Origin: an uncultured Chlorobiaceae bacterium
GTDB taxonomy: Bacteria; Bacteroidota; Chlorobiia; Chlorobiales; Chlorobiaceae
NCBI GenBank assembly: GCA_903836465.1
Contig: CAILRB010000058.1
Span: 1 to 64,000, forward strand
Length of the DNA stretch: 64,000 nucleotides
Direction of reading: 5' to 3'
In this document: one piece after another, positions 43,090 to 53,089 of the stretch
How the letters are laid out: the number at the start of each line of letters is the position of its first letter
Position numbering within the stretch: the stretch's first letter is position 1
Notes under the pieces: model-generated
Databases searched by the model: none
Seen by the model: only the letters and a program-made list of their open reading frames with translations
Told to the model about the DNA's origin: nothing
Made by a program: the position numbers and the translations under genes

Positions 43090-43259
43090 TATTTGAATTA
43101 AGGAGGTGAATTGGCATTAACAAGGTTGCTTTAGAACAGGGCAATAGACCACTAAGCCCTACGTTACCAAGGGCCAAAGATTGTGGCAAGAGTTACTAAT
43201 TAATAATGTATATTCCGGCCATCACAGGATACAAATATACTTATTTACAAGGGAAAAAG

Positions 43260-45086
43260 ATGAGATCCACAAAGAATATCAGAAATATAGCCATTATTGC
43301 TCACGTTGACCACGGAAAAACAACACTTGTTGATTCGATTTTTCAGAAGACGGGAGCCTTCAGGGATAACCAGCAGGTAAACGTCAGGGTACTTGATTCA
43401 AATCCACAGGAGAGAGAGCGAGGCATCACCATATTTTCAAAAAACGCTGCAGCAGTCTATAAAGATCATAAGATCAATATTGTTGACACGCCGGGACACG
43501 CCGATTTCGGTGGTGAGGTTGAGCGGATTCTGCAGATGGTCGACGGGGTACTCCTTCTCGTTGATGCCTTTGAAGGGCCTATGCCGCAGACAAAATTTGT
43601 GCTGCGCAAAGCCCTTGAACTGCACTTAAAACCGATTGTGGTCATCAACAAGATTGACCGTCCGCAGTCTGATCCCGTCAAGGTTCACGATCAGGTTCTT
43701 GATCTTTTCATTGCCCTTGGCGCCGAAGAGCATCAGCTTGATTTCCCCTATATCTTTACCTCGGCAAAACATGGTGTTGCCAAATACAGCATGGAGGACG
43801 AGGACGGCGATATGAGTCTGCTTCTGGACATGATTGTCAAGGAGATTCCGCCACCGGTCGCACATGACGAAGGAGGCTTCCAGATGCTGGTGACAACGCT
43901 TGACTATAGCGATTACATTGGAAAGATAGCCATCGGTCGTATCCAGCGCGGCAAAGTCAGCCCCGGCAGCCAGCTTGCAGTCGTCGGCCCTGACGGAGTG
44001 ATGGGCAAGGGGACGGTAACAAAAGTCTTCCTTTTTGACAAGCTTCAGAAAATTGAGTCCAAAGAGGCGACGTCGGGTGACATTATCGCTATTGCCGGTA
44101 TCCCTGATGCCACAGTTGGCATGACCCTTGCTTCTGTTGACGATCCTGTCTCACTTGCCTCTTTTGACATCAGCAAGCCGACACTTTCCATGCTTTTTTC
44201 GGTAAATGATTCCCCTTTTGCAGGGTTGGAGGGTAAAGAGGTGACCAGCCGCAAAATTCGCGAGCGACTGATGAAAGAGAAGATGACCAATGTCGCACTC
44301 AACGTCGAGGAGACGGAGAGCCCTGACACCTTCCGTGTTTCAGGAAGGGGAGAGCTTCACCTTTCGGTGCTCATTGAGACCATGAGGCGTGAAGGCTATG
44401 AACTTGCCATCTCAAGGCCCGAGGTTATCATGCACGACGATGAGGACGGCAACCTGCTTGAGCCGATTGAGCATGTGACCATTGATATTCCGGAAGAGTA
44501 CACCGGCGTGATTATCGAAAAGATGGGACGCAGAAAGGCCGAGATGACCCACATGGGGACGCTTCGTGGCGGCATGGTCAGGATTGAATTTGAAATTCCT
44601 ACAAGAGGTCTTATTGGTTACAATCTTGAGTTTACCACCGATACGAAAGGTGAGGGCATGTTGTCGCACGTCTTTTATAACTACCAGCCCTTCAAGGGCA
44701 AGCTGCCATCGCGTGAAACTGGCGCGCTTGTCGTCTCCGAGGCGGGTATCTGCGTTGCTTATGCGCTGAGCGCTCTTGAAGATCGCGGTACCTTCTTTGT
44801 GTCACCGAATACCAAAGTGTATGGTGGAATGATTGTCGGTGAGTCAACCCGAGGTCTTGACATTACGCTCAATGTCTGCAAAACGAAAAAGCTGAGCAAC
44901 ATGCGCTCTTCCGGCACAGATGAGTCGCTTCGTCTTACTCCGCCGAAAATTCTTTCGCTCGAACAGGCGCTTGAATTTATCAATGATGATGAGTTGCTGG
45001 AGGTAACACCCCAGAGCATCAGGCTCAGAAAGAAGATTCTTGATGTGAACCTCAGGGCCAAAGCCACCAAAAAGGCCAACGCCTGA
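43260..45086 (+). CDS. typA: translational GTPase TypA/BipA
   Basis: [44 protein letters not shown]. Confidence 0.96.
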   Translation: MRSTKNIRNIAIIAHVDHGKTTLVDSIFQKTGAFRDNQQVNVRVLDSNPQERERGITIFSKNAAAVYKDHKINIVDTPGHADFGGEVERILQMVDGVLLLVDAFEGPMPQTKFVLRKALELHLKPIVVINKIDRPQSDPVKVHDQVLDLFIALGAEEHQLDFPYIFTSAKHGVAKYSMEDEDGDMSLLLDMIVKEIPPPVAHDEGGFQMLVTTLDYSDYIGKIAIGRIQRGKVSPGSQLAVVGPDGVMGKGTVTKVFLFDKLQKIESKEATSGDIIAIAGIPDATVGMTLASVDDPVSLASFDISKPTLSMLFSVNDSPFAGLEGKEVTSRKIRERLMKEKMTNVALNVEETESPDTFRVSGRGELHLSVLIETMRREGYELAISRPEVIMHDDEDGNLLEPIEHVTIDIPEEYTGVIIEKMGRRKAEMTHMGTLRGGMVRIEFEIPTRGLIGYNLEFTTDTKGEGMLSHVFYNYQPFKGKLPSRETGALVVSEAGICVAYALSALEDRGTFFVSPNTKVYGGMIVGESTRGLDITLNVCKTKKLSNMRSSGTDESLRLTPPKILSLEQALEFINDDELLEVTPQSIRLRKKILDVNLRAKATKKANA

Positions 45087-45092
45087 TTCCTC

Positions 45093-45165
45093 TCGAAGAA
45101 AAGTTGTATCAGTTCTCTCCGGGCGCTCGCAAGCAGCTCCTGGAGGGCTGATTTCAAACCCTCGT
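45093..45165 (-). pseudogene. remnant of a bchX 3' end (C-terminal ~22 codons)
   Basis: Antisense translation SALQELLASARRELIQLFFER versus BchX C-terminus SAVKELLASARKELKRLFFEV; 40/49 nt identical including a 19-nt exact match. Confidence 0.75.
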
Positions 45166-45409
45166 CATTGAACGAAAATCTCCTTATTTCTGATCCTCTC
45201 TTTTTGCTGCGACAGGTGTGCACCTGTAGTCGCTTCCGCCTGTCAGAAATGTTTATCTTATGGCGTGTTTCTGCGCAATAACGAATCGGTTGAGTATTCC
45301 GGGGCAATTATTTGTGTCTGAAGCTGAAATCAGCTCTATTATTGATGGGGATTCAGCGTGAAACGTATTACTTTATTCCATAGGTGGATTGTTAAACTGA
45401 TGCTGAACT

Positions 45410-47806
45410 ATGGAGCTGAAGAAAAGTGGCGAGCATTCCCCTGAGTTGCTACAGTTACAGGAAGAAAACGCCCTCCTGAAAGCCCTCCTGACACTCCATA
45501 ATATCTCTTGGGAAGAACCCGTTTCGATCGAAACGCCCATCTCCTCCCCTGACGCCTATCCTCCATCCCTCTCACAACGCTCTGCATCGGAAAAGGTTGC
45601 TCTCTTTCGCAGTATTTTTCGTGGACGGAGTGACGTGTACCCACTCCGCTGGGAGTCTGCAAAAGGCAAGTCGGGGTACGCCCCTGCGTGCGGGAACGAA
45701 TGGCGCCAGGGTGTTTGCCAGAAGCCCCGGATCAAATGTGGAGATTGTGGCAATCGCCAGTTATTGCCGCTTGATGATCAGGTGATCTACCGCCACCTTG
45801 AGGGTCGGCATACTGTCGGTATTTTCCCGATGCTTAAGGACGATACCTGCTGTTTTCTTGTGGCAGACTTTGATGATGATGGTTGGCGAGAAGATGCCGT
45901 CGCATTCATGCAATCGTGTCTGGAGTTTACTATTCCTGTGGCTCTGGAGATATCCCGATCAGGAAATGGCGCTCATGTGTGGTTCTTTTTTGCCGATCCT
46001 GTGACAGCACGTGAAGCGCGGCAACTTGGTGCGGCCCTGATCAGCCACACCTGCGAGCGTACCCGTCAGCTTGACATGGGAAGTTATGATCGCTTTATTC
46101 CCCTGCAGGATACCTTGCCCAAGGGTGGTTTCGGTAATCTGATTGCGCTGCCATTGCAGGGAGAACCCCGAAAAAAAGGGTTCACTGTTTTTGTTGATGA
46201 GCACCTGGTTCCTTACCCGGATCAATGGGAATATCTTGCATCAATTCAGAAAATCTCCCGCGTTGAACTGGACGCAACTCTTTTGAGTGTCAGTGGTGAT
46301 CGCCATCCGCTTGATATTGCCTTTATTCCCGAAGAGGATGAAAAGGAGCCTTGGAAGCGCTCGTTACAGCACACCAGCGCGATATCAGGCCCCTTGCCGG
46401 AATCTCTAACTCTGGTGCTTGGCAATCAGATCTTTATCGCCAAGGCTGATCTCCCGCGAGCGCTGGCCAACAGTTTGATCCGTCTGGCTGCTTTTCAGAA
46501 TCCTGAGTTTTACAAGGCCCAGGCGATGCGTCGCTCGGTCTGGGACATACCACGCGTTATTGGCTGCGCCGAGAATTTTGCGTTGCATATCGGTCTGCCA
46601 AGGGGATGCCTTGATGCAGTGATTGGCCTTCTCAAACGGCACAATATCAGGGTGAATATTCAGGAAGAGCGCATCACAGGCTCCGGGATAACGGTCAAGT
46701 TTGCCGGTGCGTTGAGAAAAGATCAACAAGCGGCGGTCAATGCGATGCTGAGCCATGAGGTTGGCATTCTCTCCGCCCCAACGGCATTCGGCAAGACCGT
46801 CATGGCGGCGGCGATAATTGCCCGACGACAGTTCAGTACCCTGATTCTTGTTCATCGTACTGAACTGCTCCGGCAGTGGCAGGAGAGGCTGTCCACTTTT
46901 CTTGATCTTTCAGGCATCTCTCTCGGGCTGATTGGGGGTGGCAAGAAAAAGCCGACCGGCACCATTGATATTGCCGTCATGCAGTCGCTTGCACGTCGTG
47001 AAGATCTTGCAGAACTTCTCGACCGCTATGGCCAGATTATTGTTGATGAGTGCCATCACCTCTCCGCCGTCTCATTTGAGGCCATTCTGAAACAAGCCAA
47101 AGCAAAATATGTCCTTGGATTAACGGCCACGCCGATTCGCCGCGATGGTCATCAGCCGATCATCTTCATGCAGTGCGGCCCGGTACGCTACCGTGCGCTT
47201 CAGGCCGAAAATGCCCCTGTTCGACTTGAGGTGTGGCCGCTCAACATGCTTGCGCCTCCTATCCCGCCAGAATCTGCTATTCAGGAGCTTTTCCGGATTC
47301 TTGCTCACGATGCTGCACGAAACCATCGCATTGCAGAGGATATTTTGGTGGCATATCGCGAAGGGCGAAAAATTCTTGTGTTGACAGAGCGGACAGAGCA
47401 ACTGCAACTCTTGCGTGAGAACCTTGGAGAAAAACTCACCAATATCTTTCTGTTGCATGGGCGGTTAACAAAAAAACAGCGTTCAGCGACGCTTTCAGAG
47501 CTGGCAGAGCTGGATGGTTCAGCTCCACGCATCATTCTGGCGACTGGGCGCCTGATTGGCGAGGGTTTTGATCATCCCCCTCTCGATGCCATGGTGCTCG
47601 CCATGCCGATCTCCTGGAAAGGAACATTACAGCAGTATGCCGGGCGCCTGCACAGGGAACATGCCTCCAAGCAGGATGTGCGCATTTACGATTACATCGA
47701 GTATGATAATGTGCAGCTTGCGCGAATGTGGCAAAAACGCTATCGTGGCTATCAGGCAATGGGGTATCGGGTAAGGCCTCGTCAAGTAAAGCTTCAACCA
47801 TCATAA
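45410..47806 (+). CDS. TOTE-type archaeo-eukaryotic primase fused to SF2 helicase
   Basis: FRSIFRGRSDVYPLRWES, SGYAPACGNEW, KCGDCGNRQLLPL, LVADFDDDGW, RSGNGAHVWFFF, then SAPTAFGKTVMAA, VDECHH, TATP, GRLHRE. Confidence 0.88.
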   Translation: MELKKSGEHSPELLQLQEENALLKALLTLHNISWEEPVSIETPISSPDAYPPSLSQRSASEKVALFRSIFRGRSDVYPLRWESAKGKSGYAPACGNEWRQGVCQKPRIKCGDCGNRQLLPLDDQVIYRHLEGRHTVGIFPMLKDDTCCFLVADFDDDGWREDAVAFMQSCLEFTIPVALEISRSGNGAHVWFFFADPVTAREARQLGAALISHTCERTRQLDMGSYDRFIPLQDTLPKGGFGNLIALPLQGEPRKKGFTVFVDEHLVPYPDQWEYLASIQKISRVELDATLLSVSGDRHPLDIAFIPEEDEKEPWKRSLQHTSAISGPLPESLTLVLGNQIFIAKADLPRALANSLIRLAAFQNPEFYKAQAMRRSVWDIPRVIGCAENFALHIGLPRGCLDAVIGLLKRHNIRVNIQEERITGSGITVKFAGALRKDQQAAVNAMLSHEVGILSAPTAFGKTVMAAAIIARRQFSTLILVHRTELLRQWQERLSTFLDLSGISLGLIGGGKKKPTGTIDIAVMQSLARREDLAELLDRYGQIIVDECHHLSAVSFEAILKQAKAKYVLGLTATPIRRDGHQPIIFMQCGPVRYRALQAENAPVRLEVWPLNMLAPPIPPESAIQELFRILAHDAARNHRIAEDILVAYREGRKILVLTERTEQLQLLRENLGEKLTNIFLLHGRLTKKQRSATLSELAELDGSAPRIILATGRLIGEGFDHPPLDAMVLAMPISWKGTLQQYAGRLHREHASKQDVRIYDYIEYDNVQLARMWQKRYRGYQAMGYRVRPRQVKLQPS

Positions 47807-47809
47807 ACT

Positions 47810-48154
47810 ATGGCAGAATACGGTGAATGGAATCGTAAGGGCGCAACTCTCAGCAATGTTACGGCGAAGAAGGAGTACGGTGTAGACTATTCTTTCATTG
47901 TCAATGGTATTTCTGCAGGCAAGCTGGAGTACCGCGAAGGCAATATGCAGGGCAATCCTTGGTTGAAGGTATTGAGAGGCCAGTTGGAACAGTTAATCAC
48001 CGAAAAGTTTGGCGCTGATTACCTGGTGCAGCAAAATCGCCAGACTGAATTGCGGGTGATCAACAAAAAGATGATGGTAATGAAGAAGAAGCTGAATGAG
48101 CTGCAGGCCAGGAAGGCCAAGCTTGAGGTGGCTTTGATGAAAACTTGGGATTAA
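47810..48154 (+). CDS. conserved hypothetical protein with C-terminal coiled coil
   Basis: ORF 4 bp after the helicase stop; coding-like composition. Confidence 0.7.
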   Translation: MAEYGEWNRKGATLSNVTAKKEYGVDYSFIVNGISAGKLEYREGNMQGNPWLKVLRGQLEQLITEKFGADYLVQQNRQTELRVINKKMMVMKKKLNELQARKAKLEVALMKTWD

Positions 48155-48166
48155 AAAGTACTCACC

Positions 48167-48889
48167 ATGATTGATATATCAGACGTTATTGAAGCGAGCA
48201 TCGGCACCTTGAACCAGAAAAGAGTAACTGCTCTTGAAGCATTGAGCCTTCCCGAGCTGCTGAAACAGCAAAATCCTTATCTCCTGAGTTTAAAGCCTGC
48301 TCAGACTACCTCAGAGATCGTCAAAAAGCTGGTTGATGCCCATATCTCATCAAATGAGGAGACTGTTTTTGGTGACTGGCAGGAAGGACTGGCCATATTT
48401 ATCAACGGGAAGGTGTATGGTGGCTGGAAATCCTGTATTCCTGGAGTTGATCTTGAGTTTGACAACGATGGGAAGCGCTTCATCGTCAACATCAAGTCAG
48501 GCCCAAATTGGGATAACAGCAGCCAGATTGCCAAGATGAAGTCCGACTTCAAAACAGCGGCAAAAACTCTTTGCACCAGTAATTCAGGGATTCAGGTTGT
48601 TGCAGTCAATGGATGCTGTTACGGAAAGAGCAATACTCCCGATCAGGGCGACTATTTCAAATACTTTGGCCAGATCTTTTGGGAGTTCATTTCGTTAGAT
48701 CCAAATCTTTACACCGACCTTATTGAGCCTTTGGGGCACACCGCGAAGGAGAAAAACGATGAATTTTGTCGCTCATACGCGCAGATGATCAACAAGTTTA
48801 CTCAGCAATTTGGTATGGATTATTGTGAGGCCAATGGCGCAATCAACTGGAAAAAGTTGGTGGAGTTTAATTCTTCAGCAGGGCTTTAG
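48167..48889 (+). CDS. PmeII-family-like type II restriction endonuclease
   Basis: GVDLEFDNDGKRFIVNIKSGPNWDNSSQIAKM resembles a PD-(D/E)xK core. Confidence 0.7.
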   Translation: MIDISDVIEASIGTLNQKRVTALEALSLPELLKQQNPYLLSLKPAQTTSEIVKKLVDAHISSNEETVFGDWQEGLAIFINGKVYGGWKSCIPGVDLEFDNDGKRFIVNIKSGPNWDNSSQIAKMKSDFKTAAKTLCTSNSGIQVVAVNGCCYGKSNTPDQGDYFKYFGQIFWEFISLDPNLYTDLIEPLGHTAKEKNDEFCRSYAQMINKFTQQFGMDYCEANGAINWKKLVEFNSSAGL

Positions 48890-48891
48890 GC

Positions 48892-49221
48892 TTGCCTGCA
48901 CAGATTTCTTCAGTAGCCTTTATTGCTGAGGAAATGGGGGCGCAAAAAAGAAGAAATTTTGAGCTTTTTGTGTATGTTTTTGCTCAGAGGTACTTCCGAG
49001 GAAAGATTAAAATGAATATGAGATATTTATCAGTGATGATTTATGGACCTGAATGCGTCATGTTGAAGCGGCATGGTGCTGAACATGTTTCAAAATTAAT
49101 AGCGAGTATGTCTCAACAAGAGCAGTTGGAGTTTTGGCAGAAACGTACAATTGCTATGATAGCAAGACAAAAGGAGTCTCAACAGAAGAAAACCGCTCTT
49201 CATGATACCAAAAAACCTTGA
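48892..49221 (+). CDS. hypothetical protein
   Basis: Open frame directly after nuclease gene, TTG start; no family recognised. Confidence 0.35.
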   Translation: MPAQISSVAFIAEEMGAQKRRNFELFVYVFAQRYFRGKIKMNMRYLSVMIYGPECVMLKRHGAEHVSKLIASMSQQEQLEFWQKRTIAMIARQKESQQKKTALHDTKKP

Positions 49222-49309
49222 TTTTTGATCTGTGTTCAACCAAGATTGATTTTCTGCTTGGGGGTATCACAGAAGTACCCACAGCCAACATGAACAACAA
49301 ACTTCAGGA

Positions 49310-52300
49310 ATGATTCAACTCGAACAACTCCAACCCAACGCCGCACTGCGAGGTATTGTACCGGGCACCTCGGTTACGGTCGTCAGTGTGCAATGGTTTG
49401 GTTCGGAGGCGCTTGAGCTGACCTACAAGACACCGGATGGCAAAGTGGCCAATGAGCTGGTCTATCGTCACGATGAACAACGGCTTGAAATTGTTGAGCA
49501 GGGCCGACCTTGGAGTTTTGATGGTGATGGCGCGCTCTTCCGGTTGGTCTCTGAAGCGCAGCGCATTCGGTTGGCTCACCTGTTCGATCCGGTGCTGGCG
49601 GTTCATACTTCCAATATTGAGCCACTGCCGCACCAGATTACGGCTGTTTATGAAGCCATGCTACCTCGCCAGCCCTTACGCTTTCTTTTGGCGGACGACC
49701 CCGGTGCAGGCAAAACCATTATGGCGGGGTTGCTCATCAAGGAGCTGATTGCCCGTGGTGACCTGCAACGCTGTCTGATTGTTTGCCCCGGAAGTTTGGC
49801 GGAGCAATGGCAGGATGAACTCTACCGCCGTTTTCATCTTCCCTTTGAGATTCTCACCAACGATAAACTTGAAGCGGCACGCACCGGCAACTGGTTCCTT
49901 GAAACCAATCTTGTCATTGCCCGCCTCGACAAGCTTTCGCGCAATGAAGAGGTGCAGTTGAAGCTGCAAGCTCCGGATTGTCGTTGGGATCTGGTGATCT
50001 GTGATGAAGCCCACAAAATGTCGGCCACGGTTTTTGGCGGTGAAACCAAATACACCAAACGCTACCGCCTTGGGCAACTGCTCTCGACCTTGACGCGTCA
50101 TTTTCTGTTAATGACGGCGACACCGCATAATGGCAAGGAGGCTGACTTTCAGCTTTTTATGGCACTGCTCGACGGCGATCGCTTCGAGGGCAAGTTCCGC
50201 GACGGCGTGCATTCATCCGACGTTTCCGACTTGATGCGTCGCATGGTCAAGGAGAATTTGCGGAAGTTCGATGGCACACCACTTTTCCCTGAGCGCATTG
50301 CCTACACACTTCCTTACCATCTGTCGCCCCAGGAGGAAGCGCTCTACAAAGCCGTCACGAGTTATGTCCGCGAGGAGTTCAATCGCGCTGAGGCGCTTGA
50401 AAATAACAAGCGAGCCGGTACGGTAGGATTTGCCTTAACCATCCTGCAACGGCGGCTTGCTTCATCCCCGGAAGCCATTTACCAGTCGCTGCGCCGCCGC
50501 AAAGAAAAACTTGAGAGCCGACTGCGTGAACTTGAGTTGTTCCAGCGTGCCGGTCAGGTTGCACCGAACCCCTCGTTTGATGCACCAACGATTGACAGCG
50601 ACGATATTGAGGACCTCGATGAGGCCCCGGAGAACGAAGTTGAAGCAATCGAAGAAGAGATCCTCAATCAGGCCACCGCCGCACGCTCAATTGCTGAGCT
50701 GTACAGTGAAATCGAAACCCTCAAGAACCTTGAGGCGACCGCCTTGCTTGTCCGAAGCAGTGGCACTGATACCAAATGGGCGGAACTCTCAGGCCTCCTG
50801 GGTGAAATATTCACCACCGCAGCGCGGCAGCAATTGGTTGAACCGGAAGTGCCCTATGGTTCCGGTCCAATTCCGCCTCCCAAGCCTTCGCCGCACCAGA
50901 AGCTGGTTGTTTTCACCGAGCATCGCGATACACTCAACTATCTGGAAGAACGCATCACCCGATTTCTTGGACGCAAGGATGCTGTGGTCATTATCCACGG
51001 AGGCACAGGCCGGGAACATCGTCTCAAGGTACAGGAATCTTTCAAACACGACCCAACCGTTCAGGTGCTGTTGGCAACCGACGCGGCCGGTGAGGGCATC
51101 AACCTCCAGCGCGCCCACCTGATGGTCAACTACGACCTGCCCTGGAACCCCAACCGTCTTGAACAGCGCTTTGGGCGAATCCACCGGATTGGCCAGACTG
51201 AGGTCTGCTACCTCTGGAATCTGGTGGCCGACGACACTCGCGAGGGTGATGTGTATCGCAGGTTGCTTGAAAAGCTGGAACAGGCACGACAAGCTTTAGG
51301 TGGGCAGGTTTTCGATGTGCTGGGCAAACTCGCCTTTGAAGCCGATGGTCGTCTCATGTCGCTGCGTGATCTGCTCATCGAGGCAATCCGTTATGGCGAA
51401 AAACCGGAAACCAAAGCATTTCTCACCACGGTACTTGATACTGCTCTCGACAGCAGCCACCTGCAAACCCTGCTTGAAGAGAGGATGCTGGTTCATGATG
51501 CCATGGATGCCAGCAACGTGCAGCGCATCCGTGCGGATATGGAGCGGGCCGATGCACGCCGGTTGCAGCCACATTACGTCGAGTCATTTTTCCTGGAAGC
51601 ATTCAAGCGACTTGGCGGTAATTCCCGGCAGCGTGAACCCCGCCGATTCGAGATCACCCATGTTCCTGCTCCAATCAGGAACCGTGACCGTCTCATCGGC
51701 ATCGGAGAACCCGTGTTGCCTCGTTATGAGCGCATCGCCTTCGAGAAAACCCTGATTGCCCCGCAGGGAGAGCCCCTGGCAGCATTTGTTTGCCCCGGTC
51801 ATCCGCTGCTTGATTCCGTTATTGACCTGACACTCGAACGGCATCGCGATCTGCTGAAACGTGGCACTATGCTGGTTGATGAACGAGACCCTGGAACCAG
51901 ACCAAGAATGCTCTTCTATCTGGAACACGCCATTCAGGATGCCAGTCTTACCCGTGACGGCAACCGCCGCATAGTCTCCCGTCGCCTGATGTATGTCGAA
52001 CTGGACGACCAGGGAACAGTCCGTCACGTTCAATACGCACCCTATCTCGATTTTCGGCCTCTGGCTACAGGTGAACCCGGGGTTGAAATCCTGCTCGATC
52101 GCCCGGAATGCCAGTGGATCACCCGTGAACTGGAGCAGAGTGCCCAGACTTATGCCATCACCCACGTCGTGCCAGAGCATCTTGCAGAAATCAAAGGGCG
52201 CAAACTTGAACTGATAGCCAAAACCGAGGCTGCGGTAAAGGAGCGGCTGACAAAGGAGATTACCTACTGGGATCATCGGGCCGAAGAGCTGAAGCTGCAG

Positions 52301-52900
52301 GAACGGGCTGGAAAACCCAATGCCAGGCTTAACTCCGGCGAAGCACGAAAGCGTGCCGATTTGTTGCAAGGACGATTGCAAAAACGGCTCGAAGAGTTAC
52401 GGCTTGAAGCGCAGCTTTCACCACTCCCGCCATTGGTGCTTGGTGGCTTGCTCGTTGTGCCGATTGGGCTCATACATGCCATGACGGGCCGACCTGAGAC
52501 AATGATGGGTTCTCCGACCGATACCCAGGTGAGCGCAGCTCGTGCCAGGGCAATCATCATGGAGATTGAGCGCACTCTCGGCTTCGACCCCACTAACCGG
52601 GAACTTGAAAAGCTTGGCTACGACATTGAAAGCCGTATTCCCGGTACAGGCAAATTGCGTTTCATTGAAGTGAAGGGGCGTGTTTCAGGCGCCCCAACCA
52701 TCACCGTTACCCGCAACGAGATTCTCTACTCGCTCAATAAACCTGACGACTTTATTCTCGCCATTGTCGAGTTTCTTGATGCCGAAACACACAAGGTGCA
52801 TTACATTAAAAGACCGTTCAATCGGGAACCCGATTTTGGGGTCTGTAGCGTCAATTATTTTTTTACCGATCTTCTTGCCAAAGGAGAGCTTCCATCATGA
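49310..52900 (+). CDS. SNF2-type helicase with C-terminal DUF3883-like domain (Hma-like helicase)
   Basis: LADDPGAGKTIMAGL, CDEAHK, MTATPHNGK, QRFGRIHRIGQ; C-terminal YDIESRIPGTGKLRFIEVKGR. Confidence 0.9.
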   Translation: MIQLEQLQPNAALRGIVPGTSVTVVSVQWFGSEALELTYKTPDGKVANELVYRHDEQRLEIVEQGRPWSFDGDGALFRLVSEAQRIRLAHLFDPVLAVHTSNIEPLPHQITAVYEAMLPRQPLRFLLADDPGAGKTIMAGLLIKELIARGDLQRCLIVCPGSLAEQWQDELYRRFHLPFEILTNDKLEAARTGNWFLETNLVIARLDKLSRNEEVQLKLQAPDCRWDLVICDEAHKMSATVFGGETKYTKRYRLGQLLSTLTRHFLLMTATPHNGKEADFQLFMALLDGDRFEGKFRDGVHSSDVSDLMRRMVKENLRKFDGTPLFPERIAYTLPYHLSPQEEALYKAVTSYVREEFNRAEALENNKRAGTVGFALTILQRRLASSPEAIYQSLRRRKEKLESRLRELELFQRAGQVAPNPSFDAPTIDSDDIEDLDEAPENEVEAIEEEILNQATAARSIAELYSEIETLKNLEATALLVRSSGTDTKWAELSGLLGEIFTTAARQQLVEPEVPYGSGPIPPPKPSPHQKLVVFTEHRDTLNYLEERITRFLGRKDAVVIIHGGTGREHRLKVQESFKHDPTVQVLLATDAAGEGINLQRAHLMVNYDLPWNPNRLEQRFGRIHRIGQTEVCYLWNLVADDTREGDVYRRLLEKLEQARQALGGQVFDVLGKLAFEADGRLMSLRDLLIEAIRYGEKPETKAFLTTVLDTALDSSHLQTLLEERMLVHDAMDASNVQRIRADMERADARRLQPHYVESFFLEAFKRLGGNSRQREPRRFEITHVPAPIRNRDRLIGIGEPVLPRYERIAFEKTLIAPQGEPLAAFVCPGHPLLDSVIDLTLERHRDLLKRGTMLVDERDPGTRPRMLFYLEHAIQDASLTRDGNRRIVSRRLMYVELDDQGTVRHVQYAPYLDFRPLATGEPGVEILLDRPECQWITRELEQSAQTYAITHVVPEHLAEIKGRKLELIAKTEAAVKERLTKEITYWDHRAEELKLQERAGKPNARLNSGEARKRADLLQGRLQKRLEELRLEAQLSPLPPLVLGGLLVVPIGLIHAMTGRPETMMGSPTDTQVSAARARAIIMEIERTLGFDPTNRELEKLGYDIESRIPGTGKLRFIEVKGRVSGAPTITVTRNEILYSLNKPDDFILAIVEFLDAETHKVHYIKRPFNREPDFGVCSVNYFFTDLLAKGELPS

Positions 52901-53089
52901 ACCTCATGAAATTGCCTGTGAGAGGGAAGATAATTTGATGTAAAATATCATGATGTATAGAGGCGATGAAAAAGTCTCAACGCTGTTGAGACAATTGGAA
53001 TTTATGAATTTTATGGTCAAGCCATCAGGTTCGTTGGATACATAGAAGGTAAACTTAATCCGACCAAGGTCGGGGAATCGAGTTAGGAA

